A DNA stretch of 13,378 nucleotides from Pavlovales sp. CCMP2436 (Eukaryota > Haptophyta > Pavlovophyceae > Pavlovales), in the NCBI GenBank assembly GCA_026770615.1, contig MU631399.1, positions 280,079 through 293,456 of the forward strand, in the 5' to 3' direction. Below, one piece after another: positions 7,653 to 13,378 of this stretch. The notes under the pieces were generated by a model. It worked only from the letters and a program-made list of their open reading frames with translations. It was not told where the DNA came from and searched no databases. A program made the position numbers and the translations under genes. The first letter of the stretch is position 1. Every line of letters starts with the position of its first letter.

Positions 7653-8282
7653 TCACACCAAAGGGTGTGAGTGTGTGCGCCCCGGCCCCCACGCCCCGCC
7701 TCGGCCGCGCCTCGGCCGCCGCAGCCCTGCCGTGGCAGCCGCAGGGAGCAGCATCGTCTTCGTAGCCTTGGTAGCCTTGAGCGGCATCTCCGCGTGCGAC
7801 CCGCCACCGCGCGCAGCAGCGCCCACCGCAGCGCGCGACGCACATCCACTTGAGGACCCGAGCGAGACGGGTGGTCGAGAGGTGCCAGCGAGTACCTCAA
7901 GTGGACAGCATCGCGACGCTGCGAGCGCGCACACTGCGGCGGCCGCAGCGAGCAGCATCGTCGTCGTAGCCCTGGTAGCCTTGAGCGGCATCTCCGCGTG
8001 CGACCCGCCACCGCGCGCAGCAGCGCCCACCGCAGCGCGCGACGCACATCCACTTGAGGACCCGAGCGAGACGGGTGGTCGAGAGGTGCCAGCGAGTACC
8101 TCAAGTGGACAGCATCGCGACGCTGCGAGCGCGCACACTACGGCGGCCGCAGGAAGCAGCATCGTCGTCGTAGCCTTGGTAGCCTTGAGCGGCGTCTCCG
8201 CGTGCTGCTCGCCACTGCGCGAAACAGCGCCCGTCACAGCACGTGACAGAAGCAATAGCATGGTGGCAAAGAGCAACATCAT
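7653..8282 (-). CDS. Possible secreted protein made of a 68-aa tandem repeat
   Basis: An ATG at 8282 in a strong GCCACCATG context opens a 209-codon frame. The start MMLLFATMLLLLSRAVTGA looks like a signal peptide. Then come two full 68-residue repeats and a partial one, set by the 204-bp DNA repeat; each has a hydrophobic MLLxAAAxVCALAAS segment, a CC pair and SRPPVSLGSSSGC. The antisense frame (8325-7597) is also open and has hydrophobic VVVALVALSG segments but lacks an ATG before the repeats. Third-position composition is the same on both strands. Changes between copies are more conservative on the plus frame. Strand and even coding status are therefore uncertain. Confidence 0.35.
   Translation of the reverse strand: MMLLFATMLLLLSRAVTGAVSRSGEQHAETPLKATKATTTMLLPAAAVVCALAASRCCPLEVLAGTSRPPVSLGSSSGCASRAAVGAAARGGGSHAEMPLKATRATTTMLLAAAAAVCALAASRCCPLEVLAGTSRPPVSLGSSSGCASRAAVGAAARGGGSHAEMPLKATKATKTMLLPAAATAGLRRPRRGRGGAWGPGRTHSHPLV
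7747..8240. repeat. 204-bp tandem repeat, about 2.4 copies
   Basis: Units begin at 7747, 7951 and 8155, each with AGCAGCATCGTC. Units 1 and 2 differ at only a few bases; unit 3 diverges after about 60 bp. The unit is 68 codons long. Each full unit holds an inverted repeat TCCACTTGAGG/CCTCAAGTGGA about 40 nt apart. Confidence 0.92.
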
Positions 8283-8298
8283 GGTGGCGAGCCAGGCA

Positions 8299-8318
8299 GC
8301 GCCCCCCTCGGGGGGCGC
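8299..8318. repeat. Perfect 20-bp GC hairpin
   Basis: Two 9-nt arms GCGCCCCCC and GGGGGGCGC with a 2-nt centre, directly upstream of the candidate start at 8282 on the minus strand. In that transcript it would be a very stable 5'-leader hairpin. Confidence 0.75.
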
Positions 8319-8330
8319 AGTTTAACAGGT

Positions 8331-8385
8331 CTGACGTCGACTAAATACCTGTAAGTGAACACCTCCTATTGAATTATGTCTATAT
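8331..8385 (+). repeat. Dispersed repeat module B, degenerate copy
   Basis: CTGACGTCGACTAAAT, TGTAAGTGAA, CACCTCCTATTGAATTATG lie in the same order as in 4235-4296, with changes. Confidence 0.5.
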
Positions 8386-8456
8386 AATTTATTCCGCTCG
8401 ACGCCGTCATCGTCGGTTTTCATGAGCCGCACACGGTAGCGGGCATTTGTCGGCCG

Positions 8457-8592
8457 CCGACGAAGCGATCCGACCTATTGGCTCCACTCCTATTGGCTCC
8501 ACTACCTCCCAGGACATTTGCTTCCTAGGGCGCACGCTGCCGATCACGGGCGGATAACCGGGCAAGCCATCAGCCTGCCCGATAGACCGTCT
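8457..8592 (+). repeat. Dispersed repeat module A, copy 2
   Basis: Second copy of 7418-7540. It contains a small extra tandem duplication of CCTATTGGCTCCACT (about 8474-8503). Confidence 0.65.
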
Positions 8593-8607
8593 TAAACAAA
8601 AAACGTA

Positions 8608-8702
8608 GTCGACCAAGTCTGTTGAGACAAACAGACACTGTGAGCGTGACTGTGAGTGAACAATAAGAACTCCTGGTGTTGAACCATGCTGAGCCGTAAT
8701 AT
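8608..8702 (+). repeat. Dispersed repeat module B, longer copy
   Basis: GTCGACCAAGTCTG, CTGTGAGTGAA and GTTGAACCATGCTGAGCCG follow in order, with about 30 extra bp compared with 4235-4296. It is in plus orientation, opposite to the copy at 7549-7610. Region 8703-8975 shows AT-rich sequence, a G run at 8767-8776 and no gene. Confidence 0.6.
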
Positions 8703-8975
8703 ACAATTATAGATATAATATAATTTTTTATTATAAGTTAAGTTTCACTGTTATTTACATATCGGTGTGGGGGGGGTTGTTATTTTTAAATGTTTTCCGT
8801 CACAGTGACACTCACCTTCATGCGTCGGCACGCAAAACTTGATCATCCTAACCAGTTATTTAAGAATGAACTCAAGGAAGGCTTAGAGTTGGGTCAAAGT
8901 CCGAATTAGTGGCCAGTCCGGGGGGAATTCAAAAAAATCCGGTGAAAATCCTACGGAGCAACTCAAGAACCGGAG

Positions 8976-9048
8976 GTGGTGCCGCGGAATTTGTTGCAGA
9001 TTCGTGAATGGGGCATTCACGAATCTGCAACTAACTCCGCGGCACCAC
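8976..9048. repeat. 73-bp hairpin element (MITE-like)
   Basis: Arms 8976-9010 and 9014-9048, 35 nt each with two mismatches and a GGG loop. The termini are GTGGTGCCGCGGA and TCCGCGGCACCAC. It differs in sequence from the hairpin at 1057-1150. Region 9049-9367 holds no gene that I can support. Confidence 0.85.
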
Positions 9049-9367
9049 GTCGGGAACCATGACTTTCTTTTCGCTTCCGAACGCTGAGAATCGGAAATGT
9101 TAGTTATACTAAGTACGTTGTCGACCCTAAAGGCAACTAAGAGGCACACAAGGTGGAATCCGACCGTCGAGGAGGGCTCTATTCGACATGAGCTATCGAC
9201 ACTTAGCGCGCAGGGGTGACCAATGTCTACTTCTTCGTCCCGGCCACCACTTTTCCCCCTCCCCAGTGCGGAATCGCGTCACTAATTCGGAGTTCGACCC
9301 ACTTGCACAGTGCACTAGGAGAGGTGCGCCCACGACAACCCGGGACGACAGCATGCCGTTTTAGTCC

Positions 9368-9981
9368 TCAGTCCTTTGTGTGATAGAGCGACTCCCACAT
9401 GGCCACCTGGTTCGCCCGCGGCGCGTCTTGCGCAGAAATGCACTCGTGCAGCACGGTGAGCCACGCCCTGCACTCGACGCCGTCCGAAAATCTGAGGCAC
9501 AACACCTTGAGCGGGCTCTCATGCGAGCTGCCCTTGTTGGCGAGCTCGCGCACAACAATTGTCGTTGAGGACGTTGCCGAGCATACGGCCTGATGCAGCA
9601 CGCAGGGCCGGCAGCATCCACGTGTTGCAGTGAGGACCTGGCGGGACGGTGGCGCGCTGCGAGCAGGGCGGCGCGGGCGCAAGGGGCACTCACATTGCTC
9701 ATGTCGATCGAAGATGTCGGCTGAGTGTAGTCACCGCCGTCTAATTTGAAGGTGCACAGCTTCTGCCGCGAGAGAACGAGCCAGCGCCTGCGAAAGACCT
9801 TCAGGTGGTCGCTCTCCTTAAGGCACCAACCGAGCCGAATCACCTTGGCGCGATCGATAACGGGCTCGGTCGCGTTGTACGAGAGCAGCGACGAGCGCAT
9901 GGCGAAGAGAGAGGCGGCGGCATCAAGCTGGCCGCCGAAATGCCGGCCCAGCCTGAAGAGCATCCTCGTGAGCTCGTCCAT
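9368..9981 (-). CDS. PH-domain protein, two exons (5' end uncertain)
   Basis: Exon 1 runs from ATG 9981 to 9694 and exon 2 from 9589 to 9368 (TGA). The 104-bp intron starts GTGAGT, ends CATCAG and is phase 0. From that ATG the protein is 169 aa. A helical N-terminus (MDELTRMLFRLGRHF) is followed by a pleckstrin-homology domain at about residues 49-155: GWCLKESDHLKVFRRRWLVL (strands 1-2 with basic residues), TSSIDMSN (next to the splice), then LKVLCLRFSDGVECRAWLTVL, which carries the conserved Trp of the C-terminal helix. PH domains bind phosphoinositides or proteins at membranes. Upstream of the ATG the frame is open to a stop at 10095, with acceptor-like CAGs near 10030 and 10070, so earlier exons are possible. 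Nothing beyond the PH domain is seen at the C-terminus. Confidence 0.72.
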
Positions 9982-10151
9982 GGCCTTCAAGGCGCACAGC
10001 GCCGAGCCCACGTGCGGCGAGCCTGGGCTGCGAGTTCCCCGTGTGCCCTTTGTCCGCACCAACGCGTCTGCAAGTACCTCCGGTCTGCAAGTTCACCGCT
10101 CCTGGTGAACCGCCCTCAGTTTTCTTTTAATCCTACTGTAACTAACGCCAG

Positions 10152-10339
10152 GCATACGCCGAACCACCCTGCTCGGCCGCCAGGCAGTGCAGTGCAACGA
10201 ACACATTTGTCTTTCCAATGACGAGAAGGTGCGACCGCGCTCTCCATGGCGTTGGGTTATCTCGAGAGTGCACGACGCGCTCGCGGCCGCTTACGGCAAG
10301 CTCCGGGAGGGCACCAGAGCCTGCGCTAAATACAACTAA
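10152..10339 (+). CDS. Possible terminal exon, unknown function
   Basis: A good acceptor context (pyrimidine-rich ttttcttttaatcc, actaac branch-like site, gccag) precedes a 188-nt frame that ends at TAA 10337-10339. Third positions are about 70% G/C. It includes LLGRQAVQCNEHICLSNDEK and RVHDALAAAYGKLREGT. No family recognised, and I could not place an upstream exon with confidence, partly because the PH-domain gene lies there on the other strand. The minus strand over the same bases also has a short ATG frame with weaker composition. Confidence 0.3.
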
Positions 10340-10480
10340 AATGTAGCGAACCAACCGCGCGAGCTCATCCGCGCCTGCAGGACCGCCATGGTTACGCCAT
10401 CCGCGCCTGCAGGACCGCCATGGTTACGGCACGAGCCCAAGCAGGGGCCCGAGCTCGAACCCGGGCTCCGGCGTTACGCT
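10306..10480 (-). pseudogene. Partial degenerate copy of the 3' end of the gene at 11264-13187
   Basis: In minus orientation this stretch matches about 11205-11400: GAGCCCGGG, then CCATGGCGG, CCTGCAGGCGCGG, ATGAGCT, CGCGGTT and GTGCCCTC in the same order. In the intact gene this DNA encodes the C-terminal APEPG...AMAALQARLS and the stop. Here the frame is broken by a TAA in the GTAACC stretch and part of it is doubled (next entry). Confidence 0.5.
10366..10429. repeat. 32-bp tandem duplication
   Basis: Two adjacent copies starting CATCCGCGCCTGCAGGACCG at 10366 and 10398, identical except at the final base or two. They lie inside the degenerate 3'-end copy. Confidence 0.92.
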
Positions 10481-10591
10481 TGCATTTAAAAATTGCCCGT
10501 CATCAATCCGGCGCGGTTCGCGCTGCTGAATTTCTCCAAGACGGAGAACCCCGTCGTTCGAATTACGGCCGCTCCACTCCAACACTCAAGC

Positions 10592-11035
10592 ATGCGCAGC
10601 TCGCTTCCACAGATCAATATGATCAGCTCGCTGATTCTCGTTGCCGCCTTCTTCCTCCTTCTCAGCAGCGACGCCGTGTCCGCCTCTCCCCTTGACACGA
10701 GCGACTTCCTATGTGGACAGTGGACACTGGCGGCGGGCGACCCCGACGCGGGCGAGTTTGGCGCTGCGTTCGAGTACACGTGCGGCGTCAATGGTGGCTC
10801 GGTCTCGGATAATATGCCGACCTCCAGAAGTGGCACGGTCATCACGCGGAGCGCATGCGAGTCGTGGTGCGCCACAGCGCATCCCATCGTTGCGGGCGCC
10901 AATAGCTGTTGCGAGCTGGGACTATCGGCGGACGGCGACCACTGCTCCTGGTCGGATGGGGAAGCAGAGCCTACGGACAACGAGTCGGCCCATCGCTCAA
11001 CCTCCGTGCTCATCTCGTGCGCGTCGACTCTGTAG
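10592..11035 (+). CDS. Small secreted cysteine-rich protein
   Basis: A single frame of 147 aa from ATG 10592 (a second ATG at 10619 is possible) to TAG 11033-11035. The N-terminus MISSLILVAAFFLLLSS is a clear signal peptide, with likely cleavage near AVSA-SP. The mature part has eight cysteines, including SACESWCATAH, NSCCELG, DHCSW and a final ISCAS, spaced like small extracellular disulphide-bonded proteins common in marine algae and protists. It is probably exported or on the cell surface; the function is unknown. No intron is needed. It lies between the intact 3' end of the next gene and the degenerate copy of that end. Confidence 0.65.
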   Translation: MRSSLPQINMISSLILVAAFFLLLSSDAVSASPLDTSDFLCGQWTLAAGDPDAGEFGAAFEYTCGVNGGSVSDNMPTSRSGTVITRSACESWCATAHPIVAGANSCCELGLSADGDHCSWSDGEAEPTDNESAHRSTSVLISCASTL

Positions 11036-11263
11036 GATTTTCTCGCTTGTACCCTCAACATTTTAAGTCGGCGGTTCACATCTGATCGGCAGCGGCTGAG
11101 ACGTCTGAGAGGCCCAGAACTCCCTATGCGAGCTCCCGGTGAACAGCTTCAGCGTTATTACTGGTATTAGTATTGCCACAACAGGCACGTTGCGCCGGCA
11201 CAGAGAGGGCACTAGCCAGCGCTAATTATAATTTATATCGCTAAATATCGCCAACTAACCGCG

Positions 11264-12979
11264 CTAGCTCAGCCGCGCCTGCAGGGCCGCCATGGCGACT
11301 GCGCGCGCCGAACAGGCGCTCGGACCGGGGGGCTTGCCTTCTGAACCGGCTGCCCCTTCCCCCTCCCGAACTCCGACCCCTGCCCCGGGCTCAGGCGCGC
11401 GCGCGCGCGCAAGACGCGAGGGCATCGGGAGCTCGTCGACGGGAGGCGGGAGCCCGTGGCGGACAGGCATGGGCGGGATCTGCTGCGTCCCCTCCGAACC
11501 CGCCCCGCGCGTCCCATCCGAACCCGCCCCGCGCGTCCCCTCCGAACCCGCCTGCTGCCGCGACGGGGTGGACGGCTCCACATTTAAAATAGGCGCAGAG
11601 TCGCGCTCGTGGAGAGTGTCGGAGGCTCTCTCAAGCCCGCCTCCCTCGCCACCACCCAGCAGGCCGCGGAGCCCGCCGCCCAGCCCATCGCCGTCGCCGT
11701 CGCCGTCACCGCCACCATCGCCTCCGCCAAGCCCGCCTCCGAGCCCACTCCTGCTTCTGTGCGCTGCGGTATTTTGCCGTAGATTTCTGTTGCTGCCCAG
11801 GCCTGCGCTGGAGGGAACTGAAACGTCGGTGAAGATGGACGCGTCTGAGCGGTTTCCCTGGTAGTTTGATTGGTTAGTTAGTTAGGTAGTATGACCCTTC
11901 AACACACCCACAAACGCCCTAGGCGTTGAGGGAGGTAGTTTGATTATGGTAGTTTTAGTATTGTTACGGTCAGTATTGTAATGATGTTAAAGGTCATGTT
12001 GCGCCCAGCGCGCTCCGTATGTTGCACATGCAGTGATGGGGGGGGAGAGAGTACTGGTACTAGTATTGGTATTGTTATAGGTAGTTTTTGTTCTGGTATT
12101 AATTTTACGGGGAGGCGGTCGGGCGGGCGGGGGGGGGGAGTGAATACTTGCTCGATGTCGACATCTGCGCCGTCGACGAGCGAGTGGAAGTATTCGCACT
12201 ATAAATTTATTAATAGTACCCCCCCCCCTCCCCCTCCCCAATGCTAAATCTAACCCTCCAATAGAAAGCCCCCCTACAGATATAATTACCTGGTCGATGT
12301 CAGAGTCTGCGTCGACGAACGAGTTCGAGTTGGGGACGCCCAGGAGAAGATTGTGGGAGGAGCTTGAATGCCGGTTCAGACCTCCCTCGTGGCCGGGGGA
12401 ACCTCCCTCGTGGGTTGGGGAACTGCCCTCCACTGTTTGTGCGCGTTTTCGTCTTGCGCTCTATTGTATGAGAAAAAGCATTGGGGGGGGGGTAAGGGAT
12501 ATATATGCACATGCATATATATTCCTACACACACACATACACACACACGCATATATACATATATACCTTTTCTTTCCTCATCTCGTCATGGTGCTTCCTT
12601 TCCGCCGCTTTCCGGATCTTTTCCTGTTCAGAAGAAGAAGAATCAGAAGAAGAAGAATCAGAAGAAGAAGAATCAGAAGAAGAAGAAGAAGAAGAAGAAG
12701 AAGAAGAAGAAGAAGAATCAGAAGAAGAAGAAGAAGAAGAAGAATCATAGGGAAGGGATGGGGGAGACCATCAGTAACAACTTCGACAACTATGGGGGGG
12801 GGAGGGGACACACACATACACACACACATACACCATCACAACAGCAGCAGTAACAACAACAACGTACAGAAAAGAATATCCTTCTTAAGAATACCTCCTC
12901 ATCAGAACAACAACAAAAATCAGAATAACACTGGTAAAAAAAAGTAATGTATATATATATATATATATATATATCTATC

Positions 12980-13039
<60 letters not shown>

Positions 13040-13187
13040 ATTATATAAATTTTAAGAATACCTCCTCTGCGAGATTCTCCCCGTCGCAGCGCAGCAACAC
13101 ATCCGTCGTGTTCCGTAGCGAAGAGAGCAGCGCGACGTGGTCTGCCGAGCTAGCGCTCGTATCGGCTGCCAAAAATGCCGCAGACGC
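11264..13187 (-). CDS. Multi-exon gene, Gly/Asp-rich and basic segments, unknown function (5' partial)
   Basis: Exons on the minus strand: 13187-13062 (42 aa), 12623-12567 (19 aa), 12460-12290 (57 aa), 12198-12148 (17 aa), 11857-11264 (197 aa plus TAG). Each has AG before and GT after, and every intron is phase 0. Order of the product: helical ADHVALLSSLRNTTDVLLRC, charged EKIRKAAERKHHDEMRKEK, basic SARRKR, a Ser/Gly/His-rich stretch, two short acidic motifs FVDADSDIDQ and LVDGADVDIEQ, DASIFTDVSV, a (GGGDGDGDGD)-type linker, ERASDTLHERDSAPILN, three copies of a GSEGTRGA repeat, then MPVRHGLPPPVDELPMPSRL and the C-terminus ALQARLS. The last exon is one open frame of 198 codons. The first exon here starts at an acceptor, so the gene continues right of the window. 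No family recognised; a scaffold or regulatory protein would fit. A 36-nt extra exon at 12930-12895 is possible. Confidence 0.65.
11486..11551. repeat. 24-bp tandem repeat in the last exon
   Basis: Three near-identical units of TCCGAACCCGCCCCGCGCGTC on the plus strand, encoding Ala-Gly-Ser-Glu/Asp-Gly-Thr-Arg-Gly on the minus strand. The unit is 8 codons. Confidence 0.8.
12630..12746. repeat. (GAA)n tract, acting as the pyrimidine tract of a minus-strand acceptor
   Basis: About 115 bp of GAA/TCA-interrupted repeats. On the minus strand it is TTC-rich and ends in CTGAACAG, right before exon 12623-12567. The Glu-rich (plus) and Leu/Ile-rich (minus) ORFs over it are artefacts. A Ser/Asp frame joins the exon in frame but hits a TGA upstream and has no acceptor before it. 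Confidence 0.75.
12949..13032. repeat. (AT)n microsatellite
   Basis: About 80 bp of AT dinucleotides with a short CTATCTATTA interruption, in the first visible intron of the minus-strand gene. Confidence 0.95.
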
Positions 13188-13239
13188 CTGCATTTAAAAT
13201 GTAAATATACAAGTTTATAAACATATATGAATGTAGAGG

Positions 13240-13322
13240 GTTGTACAGGGGAGCGAAGAGAGCAGGGCGACGTGGTCTGCCGTGCTAGGTCTGGTATTGG
13301 CAGTCAGAAATGCCGCAGACAT
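13240..13322 (-). pseudogene. Decaying duplicate of exon 13187-13062
   Basis: Read on the minus strand, it gives MSAAFLTANTRPSTADHVALL against ASAAFLAADTSASSADHVALL in the active exon. The offset is 135 bp. The acceptor CAG of the active copy is CAA here, and the right part has lost similarity and runs into TAA. It may instead serve as an alternative first exon starting at ATG 13322-13320, but no donor in matching phase is evident. Confidence 0.6.
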
Positions 13323-13344
13323 TTGCCATTTATATAAAGCAATC

Positions 13345-13378
13345 AATCAATCAATCAAAAAAAAAAAAAAAAAAAAAA
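13345..13378. repeat. (CAAT)n and A run at the window end
   Basis: Four CAAT units followed by about 22 A. A similar A run opens the window at 9-27. Confidence 0.9.

Noticed and set aside
7597..8325. Plus-strand frame over the 204-bp repeat as the main gene call
   Set aside because: It has no ATG before the repeats, whereas the minus frame has a Kozak ATG and signal peptide. It stays an open alternative.
8407..8706. 99-aa minus-strand ORF
   Set aside because: It lies within dispersed repeat modules A and B, and related copies do not keep the frame.
8883..9149. 88-aa minus-strand ORF
   Set aside because: It reads straight through the hairpin element and has no coding composition or recognisable motif.
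9270..9330. TTCGACCC stretch resembling a tRNA B box
   Set aside because: No T stem pairs around it and no acceptor stem or A box fits. No tRNA was found anywhere in the window.
11292..11864. 190-aa plus-strand ORF rich in SPPPS repeats, like an algal cell-wall protein
   Set aside because: It is the antisense of a 198-codon minus-strand exon that joins four other exons in phase. The SPPPS run mirrors the Gly/Asp linker.
12505..12750. Glu/Ser-rich (plus) and Leu/Ile-rich (minus) ORFs
   Set aside because: Both come from the (GAA)n tract; the minus strand there reads better as a splice pyrimidine tract.

Overview
The window looks like nuclear DNA of a unicellular eukaryote, probably an alga or other protist. 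Coding segments are GC-rich with strong G/C in third codon positions. They are cut by short AT-rich or low-complexity introns with GT..AG ends. Between genes lie long G runs and (CA)n, (AT)n, (GAA)n and (ATT)n tracts. There are no operons, no bacterial ribosome sites and no CRISPR array. I cannot name the species; a haptophyte-like or stramenopile alga would fit the exon/intron contrast.

Left part (1-2930, + strand): a decayed STAND-type gene resembling NWD1/TEP1 (NACHT and WD-repeat) proteins. Four exon blocks join in matching phase, yet the reading frame is broken by three TAG codons, one TAA and a frameshift. Its introns carry an 84-bp structured repeat and a near-perfect 94-bp hairpin. 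A second copy of the 84-bp repeat lies at 3196-3279.

Middle (3300-8700): two weak small minus-strand genes, then a repeat-rich gene desert. Next is a well-supported minus-strand gene (5233-6336) for a membrane-anchored glycosyltransferase-like protein. After it come the last exon of a Ser/Asp/Glu-rich acidic protein (minus, 6896-7081) and a possible secreted protein built on a 204-bp tandem repeat. That repeat gene is bracketed by dispersed repeat modules in opposite orientations.

Right part (8700-13378): a 73-bp hairpin element, a two-exon PH-domain protein (minus, 9368-9981) and a small secreted cysteine-rich protein (plus, 10592-11035). Finally there is a multi-exon gene on the minus strand (13187-11264) that enters from the right edge. 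It is easy to miss because its exons are short or low in complexity and plus-strand ORFs cover them. All its introns are phase 0, it has a decaying duplicate of one exon, and a partial copy of its 3' end lies on the far side of the cysteine-rich gene.

The genes share no evident pathway. The region reads as a repeat-rich, rearranging stretch with gene decay and exon duplication. All function calls are by eye; no database search was possible.
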